Assembly: GCF_001700315.1 (NCBI RefSeq)
Contig: NZ_MASJ01000038.1
Location: 1 to 64,000, forward strand
Source: Caryophanon tenue
GTDB taxonomy: Bacteria > Bacillota > Bacilli > Bacillales_A > Planococcaceae
Length of the DNA stretch: 64,000 nucleotides
Reading direction: 5' to 3'
The notes under the pieces were generated by a model. It was not told the origin of the DNA. It was given only the letters and a program-made list of their open reading frames with translations, and ran no database searches. The position numbers were made by a program, and so were the translations under genes. Position 1 is the stretch's first letter, and the number at the start of each line of letters is the position of its first letter. Shown piece after piece: positions 52,200 through 61,334 of the stretch.

Positions 52200-53171
52200 T
52201 TATTCGCCTGCTGCTTCAATAATCGGTTTTTTATCTAAGCTGTGACGGCCTTCGATAAAACGAACAGTACCTGATTTTGCACGCATAACAACTGAATGTG
52301 TTAAACAATGAGAACCTTTGAACTGCACACCACGTAATAACTCACTATCAGTAACACCTGTTGCTGCGAAAATCGCATCGTCACCTGATACTAAATCGTT
52401 TAATTGTAGCACTTGGTTCACATCGATACCCATTTTTTTGCAACGCTCTAATTGCTCATCATCTTCTGGTACTAGACGCGCTTGGAAATCGCCACCTAAG
52501 CATTTTAATGCCGCTGCTGCGATTACGCCTTCTGGAGCGCCACCTGTACCGAACATAATATCAATACCTGTTTCGTCAAAGGCTGTGTTAATCGCTGCAC
52601 CTACATCGCCATCTTGAATGAACTTAATACGTGCACCTGCTGCACGAATTTCATCCACGATTGGTTGATGACGTTCACGGTCTAAAAGAGTCGCCACAAC
52701 ATCACTAATATCTTTGTTTTTTGCTTTTGCTACTGCTGATAAGTTTTCCGTTACAGAAGCTTCGATGCTTACTTTACCTGCTGCCTCTGGACCTACCGCT
52801 AATTTTTCCATGTACATATCTGGTGCATTTAAAAGATTACCACGGTCTGCAATTGCAAGAACTGTCATTGCACCGTTTGTTCCTTTAGCAACGATATTTG
52901 TACCTTCTAGTGGGTCAACTGCGATATCCACTTCTGGACCGCCGTTACGTAAACCTAATTCTTCGCCAATATATAACATCGGTGCTTCATCCATTTCGCC
53001 CTCACCGATTACAACACGTCCATGCATTGGAATAGTATCGAACATTTGGCGCATCGCTGTTGTCGCAGCATCATCTGCCTCATTCTTTAGGCCTCGTCCC
53101 ATCCATTTTGCTGAGCTGATTGCTGCTGATTCTGTCACACGTACGACTTCCATCGATAAACTACGTTCCAT
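52200..53171 (-). CDS. glpX: Class II fructose-1,6-bisphosphatase
   Basis: 323 residues. Metal and substrate motifs [18 protein letters not shown] (about 54-71) and [16 protein letters not shown] (about 81-96) and the GTGGAPEGV stretch (about 207-215) mark the GlpX family. It hydrolyses fructose 1,6-bisphosphate to fructose 6-phosphate in gluconeogenesis. It follows murZ by 105 nt in the murZ-glpX-rho block, and fba and tal close by indicate a central carbon cluster. Confidence 0.95.
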   Translation of the reverse strand: MERSLSMEVVRVTESAAISSAKWMGRGLKNEADDAATTAMRQMFDTIPMHGRVVIGEGEMDEAPMLYIGEELGLRNGGPEVDIAVDPLEGTNIVAKGTNGAMTVLAIADRGNLLNAPDMYMEKLAVGPEAAGKVSIEASVTENLSAVAKAKNKDISDVVATLLDRERHQPIVDEIRAAGARIKFIQDGDVGAAINTAFDETGIDIMFGTGGAPEGVIAAAALKCLGGDFQARLVPEDDEQLERCKKMGIDVNQVLQLNDLVSGDDAIFAATGVTDSELLRGVQFKGSHCLTHSVVMRAKSGTVRFIEGRHSLDKKPIIEAAGE

Positions 53172-53276
53172 TTTGTTTCCTGCCTCCTGTTGTTTTGCTT
53201 TTGCGCAAAACGATTGTCGCCATCCATTTTAACATACTAATTCATCATTGTTGCATACTATTTACATTTTCTATCA

Positions 53277-54545
53277 TTAATTTGATGCAGGTGTGATCAC
53301 TTCTTTACGAATATCCGCACCAAGCGCCGTTAATTTTTCGATAATATCACTATAGCCACGCTCTACATGATAAATGTCGCGCACTTCCGTTTCACCTTCT
53401 GCAATTAAGCCTGCTAATACAAGCGCTGCACCTGCACGTAGGTCACTTGCTGTTACAGTCGAACCGTGTAATTGTGCTGGCCCTGTTAAGATGGCTGTAT
53501 TGCCTTCTACTCGTGCCACCGCATTCATACGGCGTAATTCATCAATATGTTTGAAGCGAGCAGAATAGACTGTGTCTGTCACCTTTGATGAGCCTTCCGC
53601 TTGTGTCATTAATACGCAAAGTGGTTGCTGAATGTCCGTTGCTAATCCTGGGTATACTAAAGTTTTAGCATCTACGGCATGTAGATTTTCTGTTTTTGGG
53701 ATGAAAATTGACTCTTCGTCCTCTTCCACTTTTACGCCCATTTCACGTAACTTCGCTGTTACCGCTTCTAAATGTAATGGAATCACATTGTCTACACGAA
53801 TACCGTCACCCGCTAATGCTGCCATAATCATATAGGTTGCAGCTTCAATACGGTCAGGAATAACCGTATGCTGTGCACCGTGTAATTCTTCAACACCTTC
53901 GATACGAATAACACTTGTGCCTGCGCCTTTAATATTCGCCCCCATATTGGATAATAATGTTGCGACATCAATAATTTCTGGCTCTTTTGCGGCATTTTCA
54001 ATTACCGTACGCCCTTTTGCACGAACTGCTGCAAGCATAATATTAATCGTTGCCCCAACACTTGCTACGTCTAAATAAATTTTCGCACCGATTAATTCAT
54101 CTGCGCGTAAGTAAATTGCGCCGTGCTCATTTGTCACTTTCGCACCTAGTGCTTCAAAACCTTTAATATGTTGGTCGATTGGACGTGGCCCTAAGAAACA
54201 CCCACCTGGTAAGCCAACAACTGCACGTTTAAAACGTCCAAGCATTGCGCCCATTAAATAATACGATGCACGCATTTTTTTTACATTGCCATTTGGTAAT
54301 GGCATTGCTTCCATTGTTGTTGGGTCAATTGTCATTTTCCCATTTTCAAACGTCACTTGACCGCCAATCTCTTCCATTAATAGTTTCAGTGTAAATACAT
54401 CTGAAATTTCTGGTAGACCATCAATTGATACCGGTGAGTTCGCTAAAATAGCTGCCGGAATTAATGCTACTGCACTGTTTTTTGCACCACTTACTTTAAT
54501 ATTACCTTTTAAGCGATTACCGCCTCGAATTTTATATACTTCCAT
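53277..54545 (-). CDS. murZ: Second UDP-N-acetylglucosamine 1-carboxyvinyltransferase (MurZ/MurAB)
   Basis: 422 residues. [26 protein letters not shown] and the catalytic cysteine loop [15 protein letters not shown] (about 116-130) identify the family. Assignment to the MurZ/MurAB paralogue rests on its tal-fba neighbourhood. It carries out the same PEP transfer as MurA at 30078-31373, and paralogues typically differ in regulation and stability. It is complete. The two copies are about 22 kb apart and only moderately similar, so they are ancient paralogues, not a recent duplication. Confidence 0.94.
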   Translation of the reverse strand: MEVYKIRGGNRLKGNIKVSGAKNSAVALIPAAILANSPVSIDGLPEISDVFTLKLLMEEIGGQVTFENGKMTIDPTTMEAMPLPNGNVKKMRASYYLMGAMLGRFKRAVVGLPGGCFLGPRPIDQHIKGFEALGAKVTNEHGAIYLRADELIGAKIYLDVASVGATINIMLAAVRAKGRTVIENAAKEPEIIDVATLLSNMGANIKGAGTSVIRIEGVEELHGAQHTVIPDRIEAATYMIMAALAGDGIRVDNVIPLHLEAVTAKLREMGVKVEEDEESIFIPKTENLHAVDAKTLVYPGLATDIQQPLCVLMTQAEGSSKVTDTVYSARFKHIDELRRMNAVARVEGNTAILTGPAQLHGSTVTASDLRAGAALVLAGLIAEGETEVRDIYHVERGYSDIIEKLTALGADIRKEVITPASN

Positions 54546-54640
54546 TGCTGTATGTTCTCCTCATTTATCTGGAAAAAGTCCCTATCATTTCGCAAATCAT
54601 TAACTGTTTGTGTAATAAGCATGGTTTGTTGCCTTCATGC

Positions 54641-54730
54641 TTTTTTATACGCTCATGCACGACGTAAGCGTATAAAAAAACAAGCAAAACGCATAAGGAC
54701 GTATTTGGGCATACGAATCCCAAATACGTC
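54641..54730. repeat. Two adjacent perfect hairpins between tal and murZ
   Basis: The stem GACGTATTTGGG/CCCAAATACGTC (54698-54730) lies just after the tal stop and is its probable terminator, although its minus-strand tail is weak. A second stem TTTTTTATACGCT/AGCGTATAAAAAA (54641-54679) supplies A and T runs inside the stem itself, so it may act with the first as a composite terminator. No gene is seen in 54546-54744. Confidence 0.6.
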
Positions 54731-54744
54731 TTCTTTTGCGCACA

Positions 54745-55395
54745 TTACTTCCCTTCGCGTTTGCTCCAGTCGGCTAAGAAACCTTCAATCCCTTTATCTG
54801 TTAATGGGTGATTGAATAGTTGTTGTAATACTTTAAATGGTGTTGTTGAAATGTGAGCACCTGCTAACGCCGCAGCTTGAATATGCTGAGGGTGGCGGAT
54901 TGATGCTGCAATAATTTCTGTATCAATGTTATGAATTGTAAACATATGTGCAATCGTCTCGATTAGTTCAGAACCATCTTGACCGATATCATCTAAACGT
55001 CCAATAAATGGCGATACATATGTAGCACCTGCACGAGCAGCCATTAACGCTTGGTTCGCTGAGAAAATAAGTGTAACATTTGTTTTAATGCCTTTATTTG
55101 CAAAGTGACGACAAGCTTGTAAACCAGCTGGTGTCATTGGTAATTTTACCGTAATATTTGGGTGGATTGCTGCAAGCTCTTCGCCTTCTCGAATCATCCC
55201 TTCAGCATCTAATGAAATTACTTCACCAGAAACTGAACCATCTACTAAGTTCGCAATTTCGCGTAAACGGTCATGGAAATCCACACCTGGCTCTTTTGCT
55301 ACTAATGATGGATTTGTTGTTACGCCGGATAAAATACCCCAAGCGTGTGCTTCTTTAATTTCGTCAAAGTTTGCTGTATCGATGAAAAATTTCAT
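54745..55395 (-). CDS. tal: Transaldolase/fructose-6-phosphate aldolase family (TalC)
   Basis: 216 residues, the short TalC/MipB form. [16 protein letters not shown] at the start, the Schiff-base lysine in [12 protein letters not shown] (about 83-94), and [12 protein letters not shown] (about 129-140) are diagnostic. It exchanges dihydroxyacetone units between sugar phosphates of the pentose phosphate pathway; some members are true aldolases, and sequence alone does not settle which. It lies between fba and murZ as in B. subtilis. Confidence 0.93.
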   Translation of the reverse strand: MKFFIDTANFDEIKEAHAWGILSGVTTNPSLVAKEPGVDFHDRLREIANLVDGSVSGEVISLDAEGMIREGEELAAIHPNITVKLPMTPAGLQACRHFANKGIKTNVTLIFSANQALMAARAGATYVSPFIGRLDDIGQDGSELIETIAHMFTIHNIDTEIIAASIRHPQHIQAAALAGAHISTTPFKVLQQLFNHPLTDKGIEGFLADWSKREGK

Positions 55396-55497
55396 GATAA
55401 TGCCTCCTCAATAATTATCGCTAAATAACGGCAATCTCCATGTAAAAAATCGCATTATTTAGAAACGTTTGTTTAATAGTGCGTATTTCGTAAAATA

Positions 55498-55521
55498 GGA
55501 GAAGTAGCGAAACGCTTCTCC
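55498..55521 (-). terminator. Hairpin after fba, probable terminator
   Basis: GGAGAAG/CTTCTCC stem with partial GCG pairing inside, followed on the minus strand by TATTTTAC. It is weak but well placed. Confidence 0.5.
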
Positions 55522-55561
55522 CCCTATCACTATACGATATTTGTATAATTTGTCGCTACGA

Positions 55562-56416
55562 TTAGGCCTTGTTTGAGCTACCGAATTCGCGCATTTTGCC
55601 GATTACAGTTGCTTTAATTGCTTCACGAGCTGGACCTAAGTATTTACGTGGATCATATGTTTTTGAATCGTTTTCTAAAAACTCACGAATCACTTTTGTT
55701 GCTGCGATTTGATTTTCAGTATTTACGTTAATTTTCGCTGTACCTAATGAAATTGAACGTTGAATATCTTTTGTTGGGATACCTGTACCACCATGTAACA
55801 CTAACGGTAAATCCGCTAAGTTAGAGATTTCTTCCATCTCTTTGAAACCTAAGTTTGGTTCACCTTTGTAAGGACCGTGTACTGAACCTAGTGCTGGTGC
55901 TAAACAGTCAATGCCTGTTGCTTCTACTAATGCTTTACACTCTTGTGGATCTGCGTACATAATGCCGCCGATAACACCGTCTTCTTCGCCACCTACAGTA
56001 CCTAATTCTGCTTCTACAGATACATTACGTGCATGTGCATATTCAACAACTTGTTTTGTTGTTTCTACGTTTTCTTCAAATGGGTGATGTGAAGCATCAA
56101 TCATTACAGATGTGAAACCTGCGTCGATTGCTTCTTTACATTTTTCGAAGCTTGAACCATGGTCTAAGTGAATTGCAACTGGTACAGTCGTGCCATAGCT
56201 TTCCATTAATCCTTTAACGATGTGAACAACCGATACGAAGCCACCCATATATTTTGCTGCGCCTTCAGACACACCTAAAATAACTGGTGATTTTTCTTCC
56301 TCTGCTGCTTGTAAAATCGCTTGCGTCCACTCTAAGTTATTAATGTTGAATTGACCAACAGCGTACTTACCTTCTTTTGCAGTAATTAACATTTCTTTCA
56401 TTGAAACTAATGCCAT
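55562..56416 (-). CDS. fba: Class II fructose-bisphosphate aldolase
   Basis: 284 residues. Zinc ligands lie in AIHLDHGSS (about 80-88) and in [20 protein letters not shown] is at about 137-144, and [10 protein letters not shown] (about 203-212) with INVNTENQ completes the active site. It cleaves fructose 1,6-bisphosphate to triose phosphates in glycolysis and works in reverse in gluconeogenesis together with glpX nearby. It is highly expressed judging by codon use. Confidence 0.96.
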   Translation of the reverse strand: MALVSMKEMLITAKEGKYAVGQFNINNLEWTQAILQAAEEEKSPVILGVSEGAAKYMGGFVSVVHIVKGLMESYGTTVPVAIHLDHGSSFEKCKEAIDAGFTSVMIDASHHPFEENVETTKQVVEYAHARNVSVEAELGTVGGEEDGVIGGIMYADPQECKALVEATGIDCLAPALGSVHGPYKGEPNLGFKEMEEISNLADLPLVLHGGTGIPTKDIQRSISLGTAKINVNTENQIAATKVIREFLENDSKTYDPRKYLGPAREAIKATVIGKMREFGSSNKA

Positions 56417-56516
56417 GATTGTTAAGACTCCTTCCCGAAAATACGGACAATTTTAGTAATCTATACCTTTATCATCATATCAAAAATATAGCGTTGTCGC
56501 TACCGTCAACAGAATG

Positions 56517-56876
56517 TTACGTAGCGAAAATTTTCTGTACAGCATCTCGAATATCAAAAATATTAAACGGCTTCGTAAAATAACCTTTTATGCCCAATTG
56601 TTGTGCACGTTCGATTAAATCGCGTTCACCGTAAGCTGTCATCATAATGACTGGCAGTTCCATGCCCATGTCACGAATTTTTATTAATGTTTCTAAGCCA
56701 GTCATCCCTGGCATGCGCATGTCTAGTAACGCGCAGTCAAATGTTTGTTGCTCACATAAAGCAATCGCTTCTTGGCCATTTGCAGCCAACGTCGTTTCAA
56801 AATCTTCCTTTTGAAAGACTTCTCGCAGCAATAATCGAATTGCTGGCTCATCGTCTACAATTAGTAAATGCTTCAT
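56517..56876 (-). CDS. spo0F: Spo0F-like response regulator
   Basis: 119 residues from MKHLLIVDDEPAIR; an ATG eight codons upstream is possible since neither start has a strong ribosome site. It is a single receiver domain: acidic pair VDD (about 7-9), phosphorylated aspartate in LLDMRMPGM (Asp about 54), conserved Thr in IMMTAYGERD, and Lys in YFTKPF. It closely follows the Spo0F pattern and occupies the fba-ywjG position of spo0F. Spo0F relays phosphate from kinases to Spo0B. As later sporulation genes are missing from the window, it may now serve another output. Confidence 0.85.
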   Translation of the reverse strand: MKHLLIVDDEPAIRLLLREVFQKEDFETTLAANGQEAIALCEQQTFDCALLDMRMPGMTGLETLIKIRDMGMELPVIMMTAYGERDLIERAQQLGIKGYFTKPFNIFDIRDAVQKIFAT

Positions 56877-56991
56877 ATGTAATGTGCTCACTTTCTCCAT
56901 TTTGTGCCTTAATTGTAATCGAGCAACTGTTCATTTGAAAGTATTTTCGTATTTTGCAAAGTTCCTCTATAATGTGAGAGAGGTGTTTATT

Positions 56992-57570
56992 ATGTTTAAA
57001 ATGTTAACAACCCAATTAACGGGCTTATATCAACGAATTTTGCAAACGGAAGAAGAAAATATTGAAGATGCCGCACGTTTACTTGCACAAGCTGGCATTG
57101 GTGAAGGAAATGTCTATTTCGCTTGCTTCGATGAATTCCAAGCAATTGAAGACAATGCTATCATTGGTGCGGCGCCGTTTAAAAAGCTGGCACGCTGGAC
57201 GCCTGATGTTGCGTTAACAGATGCTGACCGCATTTGTATTTTCACACGTGAAACAACAAACATAGCTGCAATTGAACTTGCACAATATTGCCATGACAAT
57301 TTTATTCCTTTTGCTGTTGTCGCGAGTGACAAAGCGTCAGATGACAATGTATTAAGCGATTTAGCTTACGTCTATATTTCATTAAAAGTGCGCGGTGGAT
57401 TACTGCCACATCCGACAAACTTAGCGGAACGCGTTGTCATGCCACATTTACTAGCTGGTTTATTTGTCTATGAAGCGCTGAAGTTATCATATGACGAAAT
57501 GGTGGATGATGATGACGATTTAGGCGAAGATAATGCGCCTGATGATACACCCGCTTCACCGTTTGCGTAA
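56992..57570 (+). CDS. ywjG: DUF2529 protein YwjG
   Basis: 192 residues from the ATG at 56992, chosen for GAGAGGTG upstream and a TATAAT box at 56968-56973; the open frame extends 5' across the spo0F start without signals. MFKMLTTQLTGLYQRI and a SIS-like fold pattern (IFTRETTNIAAIELAQYC, PFAVVASDKASDD) match the YwjG family of unknown function. The C-terminal tail is highly acidic (DDDDLGEDNAPDD). It is divergent from spo0F, as in B. subtilis where it sits between spo0F and pyrG; here a TnpB element separates it from pyrG. Confidence 0.85.
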   Translation: MFKMLTTQLTGLYQRILQTEEENIEDAARLLAQAGIGEGNVYFACFDEFQAIEDNAIIGAAPFKKLARWTPDVALTDADRICIFTRETTNIAAIELAQYCHDNFIPFAVVASDKASDDNVLSDLAYVYISLKVRGGLLPHPTNLAERVVMPHLLAGLFVYEALKLSYDEMVDDDDDLGEDNAPDDTPASPFA

Positions 57571-57579
57571 CAATGCCAT

Positions 57580-57620
57580 AAAAGGGACCGTCTGAGAAAT
57601 TTACTCAGACAGTCCCTTTT
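57580..57620 (+). terminator. Terminator after ywjG
   Basis: AAAAGGGACCGTCTGAG pairs with a right arm ending CAGTCCCTTTT (one mismatch). The right arm runs straight into a T tail. Confidence 0.85.
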
Positions 57621-57673
57621 TATGTAACGAAAATTTACACTTCACTTTAGTTTATCATGTTTGAGCGAGAATA

Positions 57674-57722
57674 CCCCCACCTCAAGGAATGATACGGGCG
57701 TAGTCCAATGAGTAGGTGGGGG
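57674..57722. repeat. Left-end hairpin of the TnpB element
   Basis: Perfect 9-bp stem CCCCCACCT/AGGTGGGGG around a 31-nt loop. Read outward on the minus strand it has the form ATCCCC-stem-GGGGTA, the same frame as the right end read outward on the plus strand. It lies 9 nt after the RHH stop codon. Confidence 0.7.
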
Positions 57723-57731
57723 ATGAATCGC

Positions 57732-57875
57732 TTATTTTTCTTCAGATTTTTCAAGCGCATACTGAATTAAATAAATAATTGTTTGTGTACGTGTTGTGAA
57801 TCCTTTTTTGGCTTTAAAATCATCAATTCTTTTTAGTAATTCTTTCGGATAGCGCATATTTAATACTTGAGACAT
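57732..57875 (-). CDS. Small ribbon-helix-helix (CopG/Arc-like) DNA-binding protein
   Basis: 47 residues, ATG at 57875 with AAAGGAGTG 5 nt upstream, stop at 57732. The sequence starts with a beta strand (SQVLNMRYPKELLKRID) followed by helices DDFKAKKGF and TRTQTIIYLIQYALEK, the strand-helix-helix order of MetJ/Arc/CopG repressors. It should bind operator DNA as a dimer. It is divergent from tnpB across an 86-nt region with a near-perfect palindrome that overlaps the promoters, so autoregulation and control of tnpB are likely. It lies inside the element ends and travels with it. Confidence 0.8.
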   Translation of the reverse strand: MSQVLNMRYPKELLKRIDDFKAKKGFTTRTQTIIYLIQYALEKSEEK

Positions 57876-57894
57876 AAAAACACTCCTTTGTGTA

Positions 57895-57923
57895 TTGAAA
57901 TAATTCACAGTATATATTATAAT
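57895..57923 (+). promoter_or_regulatory. Predicted tnpB promoter
   Basis: -35 TTGAAA (57895-57900), 17-nt spacer, perfect -10 TATAAT (57918-57923). The -10 lies inside the palindrome at 57915-57940. Confidence 0.7.
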
Positions 57924-57940
57924 ATATGTATATTATAATA
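57915..57940. promoter_or_regulatory. Palindromic operator candidate between rhh and tnpB
   Basis: Inverted repeat with perfect 12-bp arms TATTATAATATA / TATATTATAATA around TG. It covers TATAAT boxes in both directions, as expected for an RHH-dimer operator controlling divergent genes. Confidence 0.65.
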
Positions 57941-57961
57941 ATACACGAGGAGGTGAATTAT

Positions 57962-59122
57962 ATGCAACATAAAGCTTATAAATTTCGCATCTATCCGACA
58001 AAAGAGCAAGAAATATTAATCGCTAAAACGATTGGCTGTTCTCGCTTTGTATTCAATCATTTTTTAGCCAAATGGGATAACGTATATAAAGAAGCAGGTA
58101 AAGGATTAAGTTATAACACTTGCTCTGCACTGCTAACTGAATTAAAGCAAGAATTAATTTGGTTGAAAGAAGTGGATAGTATTTCGCTTCAATCTTCTTT
58201 ACGTAATTTAGCTGATGCATACGACCGATTTTTCAAAAAGCAAAATGATAAGCCGCGATTTAAAAGTAAGAAAAATCGCGTACAGTCCTATACAACGAAA
58301 ATACAAGGCAAAAATCAGCAACCTGATCATTGCATAGAAGGTAATCGTATAAAAATACCGAAGCTAGGATTTGTTCGCTTTGCTAAATCAAAAGAGATAA
58401 CAGGTCGTATTTTAAGTATCACTGTTCGCAGAAATCCAAGTGGTAAATACTTCATTTCTGTCTTGGCAGAAACCGTTGTTGAAGCGTTACCGAAAACGGG
58501 TTCTGCGATTGGCATTGATGTCGGCTTAAAGGATTTTGCGATTCTTTCAGATGGTACAACCCATGAGAATCCGAAATTTTTCCGCTCGTTAGAAGAAAAA
58601 TTAGCAAAAGCCCAACGCATCTTATCCCGACGAAAAGAAGCTGCTAAACAGCGGAATTGTCCGTTACATGAGGCAAGAAACTACCAAAAACAACGTATCA
58701 AAGTCGCTCGCCTTCACGAAAAAATCGCCAATGCCCGCACCGATTACTTGCACAAAATCTCGACCGACATTGTCAAAAACCACGACATCATCGGTATCGA
58801 GGACTTACAAGTGAAAAACATGTTGAAAAATCGCAAGCTCGCGAAAGCCATTAGCGAAGTAAGTTGGTCACAATTTCGCATCATGCTTGAATACAAAGCA
58901 GCGTGGTATGGGAAACAAGTTGTGCCAGTTGGTAAGACATTTGCGAGTAGTCAATTATGTTCAAATTGTGGCTATCAAAACAAAGACGTGAAGAATCTCG
59001 CTTTACGTGAGTGGACGTGTCCAAGCTGTTACACGCATCACAATCGAGATTTTAACGCAAGTATGAATATTCGAAACGAAGCAATGAGACTTCTAACCGT
59101 AGGGACTACGGGGTTAGCCTAA
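57962..59122 (+). CDS. tnpB: RNA-guided endonuclease TnpB
   Basis: 386 residues from the ATG at 57962, after GAGGAGGTG. The N-terminal domain opens [16 protein letters not shown]. The RuvC catalytic set is intact: Asp in [12 protein letters not shown], Glu in [10 protein letters not shown], Asp in [11 protein letters not shown]. The zinc finger CSNCG...CPSC lies between the last two. Active TnpB cuts DNA next to a target-adjacent motif, guided by an omega RNA formed from the gene's 3' end and the element's right end. Full length and complete motifs suggest it is functional. TnpA is absent, as in IS1341-type elements. Confidence 0.92.
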   Translation: MQHKAYKFRIYPTKEQEILIAKTIGCSRFVFNHFLAKWDNVYKEAGKGLSYNTCSALLTELKQELIWLKEVDSISLQSSLRNLADAYDRFFKKQNDKPRFKSKKNRVQSYTTKIQGKNQQPDHCIEGNRIKIPKLGFVRFAKSKEITGRILSITVRRNPSGKYFISVLAETVVEALPKTGSAIGIDVGLKDFAILSDGTTHENPKFFRSLEEKLAKAQRILSRRKEAAKQRNCPLHEARNYQKQRIKVARLHEKIANARTDYLHKISTDIVKNHDIIGIEDLQVKNMLKNRKLAKAISEVSWSQFRIMLEYKAAWYGKQVVPVGKTFASSQLCSNCGYQNKDVKNLALREWTCPSCYTHHNRDFNASMNIRNEAMRLLTVGTTGLA

Positions 59123-59158
59123 TTAATAACAAGCCGATAGGTTTGTTTTCTTAGGAAT

Positions 59159-59189
59159 CCCCTTCCTCAACGCGAAGCGTAGGGAGGGG
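59159..59189 (+). repeat. Right-end hairpin, predicted 3' part of the omega RNA
   Basis: CCCCTTCCT/AGGGAGGGG with an inner CGC-GAA-GCG hairpin. By analogy with other TnpB elements, the RNA spanning about 59050-59197 would be the scaffold and the bases after 59197 the guide. Confidence 0.65.
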
Positions 59190-59194
59190 TAGAT

Positions 59195-59305
59195 CAAATA
59201 ACATCATACATGTCTGTCGGTGCTGCTTATTATGATTTAGCTGTAGCAAAAGGCGTGTATACAAAAGCACTTACCCAAAATAAAGGAATACAAGTAAATA
59301 TTTAA
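59195..59305 (+). pseudogene. C-terminal remnant of an ornithine cyclodeaminase-like gene
   Basis: An open frame directly after the right end of the TnpB element encodes about 36 residues, QITSYMSVGAAYYDLAV followed by AKGVYTKALTQNKG, then TAA at 59303-59305. The S-V-G-x-A-x-x-D-L-A-x-A pattern is the C-terminal helix of ornithine cyclodeaminase/mu-crystallin proteins. No start codon or N-terminal domain exists upstream; the rest of the gene is missing from the left flank too, so element arrival was accompanied by a deletion or the fragment came with it. Confidence 0.6.
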
Positions 59306-59309
59306 TATA

Positions 59310-59348
59310 AAAAAGGACCGCTCCGATATGCTCGAAGCGGCCCTTTTT
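59310..59348. terminator. Bidirectional terminator after pyrG
   Basis: AAAAAGGACCGCT/AGCGGCCCTTTTT stem flanked by A and T runs. It serves pyrG on the minus strand and the remnant gene on the plus strand. Confidence 0.8.
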
Positions 59349-59350
59349 TA

Positions 59351-60955
59351 TTATTTGCGATTGTTAAACGCAGCACCAACAAACTCACGGAATAGTGGTT
59401 GCGGACGGTTCGGACGAGAGATTAATTCTGGGTGGAATTGACCTGCTACGAAGAACTTGTGCTCTGGTAATTCGATAATTTCAACTAGCTTGTTGTCAGG
59501 AGATACACCTGAGAATACAAGACCTGCTGCTTCCATCGCTTCACGGAATTCGTTGTTGAACTCGTAACGGTGACGGTGACGCTCATATACTAGCTCTTCG
59601 CCGTTGTAAGCTGCGCGTGCACGAGAACCTTCTTTTAATTTACATGGGTATAGACCAAGACGTAATGTCCCGCCTAAATCGATATTTTCTGATTGGTCTG
59701 GTAAGAAGTCGATAATTGGGTATTTCGTGTCTTTGTTTAATTCTGTTGAATGTGCTCCTTCAAGTTTTAACACATTACGTGCAAACTCTACTGCTGCCAT
59801 TTGCATACCTAAGCAAATACCGAAGAATGGTACGTCGTTTTCACGTGCGTAACGAGTCGCTTCGATTTTCCCTTCAACACCGCGGTCACCGAAACCACCA
59901 GGTACTAAAATACCGTCTGCGTTGCCAAGTAATTGTGCTACATTTTCAGCTGTTACGTCTTCAGCATTTACCCAGTCAATTTCGATATCTGAGTTGTAAG
60001 CGTAACCCGCATGCTTTAACGCTTCTACTACTGAAATGTAGGCATCTTGTAACTCTACATATTTACCAACTAATGCGATACGTGTTTTGTTTTCTAAGTT
60101 TTTCACTTTGTGTACAAGCTCAGTCCACTCTGTCATATCTGCTTTTGGTGCGTCGATACCGAAGTGCTCTAATACGATATCATCGAAGCCTTGTGCGTGT
60201 AAGTTAAGTGGTACTTCATATAAATGCTCAGCGTCACGAGATTCTACGATATCTTGTGAACGAACGTCACAGAATAATGCGATCTTATCTTTCATATCTT
60301 GTGGTACAGGTTGCTCTGTACGTAATACGATGATGTTTGGCTGAATCCCTAATGAACGTAGCTCTTTTACTGAGTGTTGTGTTGGCTTTGTTTTCATTTC
60401 GCCTGCCGCTTTAATGTAAGGCATTAACGTACAGTGAATGTACATCACGTTGTTGTGCCCTAAATTTGTACGCATTTGACGGATTGCTTCAAGGAATGAA
60501 AGTGATTCGAAGTCACCAACTGTACCACCGATTTCCGTAATAACAACATCCGCTGACGTTTCACGACCAGCGCGTTGAATGCGGTCTTTAATTTCGTTCG
60601 TTACGTGTGGAATTACTTGTACTGTACCGCCGTTGTAATCACCGCGACGCTCTTTGTTTAATACAGATTGATATACTTTACCAGACGTTACTGTTGAGTG
60701 TTTCCCAAGGTTAATGTCGATGAAACGCTCATAGTGACCTAAGTCTAAGTCTGCTTCTGCGCCGTCATCTGTTACGAATACTTCACCATGTTGGTACGGG
60801 CTCATCGTACCTGGATCGATATTTAAATACGGGTCAAACTTTTGGATTGTTACTTCTAAACCACGGTTTTTTAGTAAGCGACCAAGAGATGCTGCTACGA
60901 TACCTTTACCAAGTGATGATACTACGCCACCTGTTACGAAAATATATTTTGTCAT
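59351..60955 (-). CDS. pyrG: CTP synthase
   Basis: 534 residues. The synthase domain starts [28 protein letters not shown] with the ATP-binding loop, and [24 protein letters not shown] follows. The class I glutaminase domain (about 290-534) has VPGGFGDRG and the nucleophile Cys in FGICLGMQ (about residue 381). It aminates UTP to CTP with glutamine. It is preceded by a leader with a GGGC start and an attenuator hairpin, indicating CTP feedback at the transcription level. Confidence 0.97.
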   Translation of the reverse strand: MTKYIFVTGGVVSSLGKGIVAASLGRLLKNRGLEVTIQKFDPYLNIDPGTMSPYQHGEVFVTDDGAEADLDLGHYERFIDINLGKHSTVTSGKVYQSVLNKERRGDYNGGTVQVIPHVTNEIKDRIQRAGRETSADVVITEIGGTVGDFESLSFLEAIRQMRTNLGHNNVMYIHCTLMPYIKAAGEMKTKPTQHSVKELRSLGIQPNIIVLRTEQPVPQDMKDKIALFCDVRSQDIVESRDAEHLYEVPLNLHAQGFDDIVLEHFGIDAPKADMTEWTELVHKVKNLENKTRIALVGKYVELQDAYISVVEALKHAGYAYNSDIEIDWVNAEDVTAENVAQLLGNADGILVPGGFGDRGVEGKIEATRYARENDVPFFGICLGMQMAAVEFARNVLKLEGAHSTELNKDTKYPIIDFLPDQSENIDLGGTLRLGLYPCKLKEGSRARAAYNGEELVYERHRHRYEFNNEFREAMEAAGLVFSGVSPDNKLVEIIELPEHKFFVAGQFHPELISRPNRPQPLFREFVGAAFNNRK

Positions 60956-61087
60956 TGCTAAAATTCCTCCTTATAATCAACATGTCCACAACGGCGATTG
61001 CTTGTAAAAACAATAAAAGCTATGAGAAGTAAACCTCCTCGAAGCTCTCATCTACGTTTATGAATGTGCTTTATCAAAAAATAAAAA

Positions 61088-61121
61088 ACGCTCCTCCCGC
61101 AATTAATTGCAGGGGGAGCGT
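61088..61121 (-). promoter_or_regulatory. pyrG leader attenuator
   Basis: Minus-strand hairpin ACGCTCC...GGAGCGT with inner CCTGCAATTAATTGCGGG-type pairing, followed by a T6 run about 130 nt before the pyrG ATG. Its 5' strand contains CTCCCCC, which can pair with extra G residues at the transcript's 5' end to prevent termination. Confidence 0.75.
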
Positions 61122-61157
61122 ATTATATACACGGTCAATCTCCTTTTTTAAGGAGCC

Positions 61158-61194
61158 CAAGCAACATACTATACGCTACAGAAAAAGAAGTCAA
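61158..61194 (-). promoter_or_regulatory. pyrG promoter with GGGC initiation sequence
   Basis: -35 TTGACT (61189-61194), 17-nt spacer, -10 TAGTAT (61166-61171), then 7 nt to GGGCTCC beginning at 61158. Initiation at GGGC is the signature of CTP-sensitive reiterative transcription of B. subtilis pyrG. An alternative TATAAT nearer the attenuator has no -35. Confidence 0.75.
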
Positions 61195-61284
61195 GAATTT
61201 TTATTCCGCACATGCGCTATAATCGGTTGAACAAGTGCCGCAAAACCGCTTCATTTCTTTATACGAACGACCATCGTAAAAATG

Positions 61285-61324
61285 AAAAAATCATATTAAG
61301 AATGACTTCTTAACATGATTTTTT
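61285..61324 (-). terminator. Terminator after rpoE
   Basis: AAAAAATCAT/ATGATTTTTT stem with inner AAG/CTT pairing and a TTTTTTCAT-like tail on the minus strand. Confidence 0.8.
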
Positions 61325-61334
61325 CAGATCTAGC

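Larger units (their letters stand above)
57674..59197 (+). mobile_element. IS200/IS605-type TnpB element with a divergent RHH gene
   Basis: The left end is a CCCCCACCT/AGGTGGGGG hairpin (57674-57722) and the right end a CCCCTTCCT/AGGGAGGGG hairpin (59159-59189) followed by TCAA (59194-59197), the tetranucleotide typical of IS608-like right ends. Between them lie a ribbon-helix-helix gene (minus) and tnpB (plus). No TnpA transposase is present, so mobility would need one in trans. The exact ends are not proven. It separates ywjG from pyrG, which are adjacent in relatives. Confidence 0.75.

Noticed and set aside
56884-56991. Longer N-terminus of YwjG overlapping spo0F
   Set aside because: The extension lies upstream of the TATAAT box and lacks a ribosome site, while the internal ATG at 56992 follows GAGAGGTG.
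57732-59122. RHH protein plus TnpB as a toxin-antitoxin system
   Set aside because: There is no toxin-like second protein. TnpB is a guided nuclease with its own RNA, and the RHH gene is better explained as a regulator.
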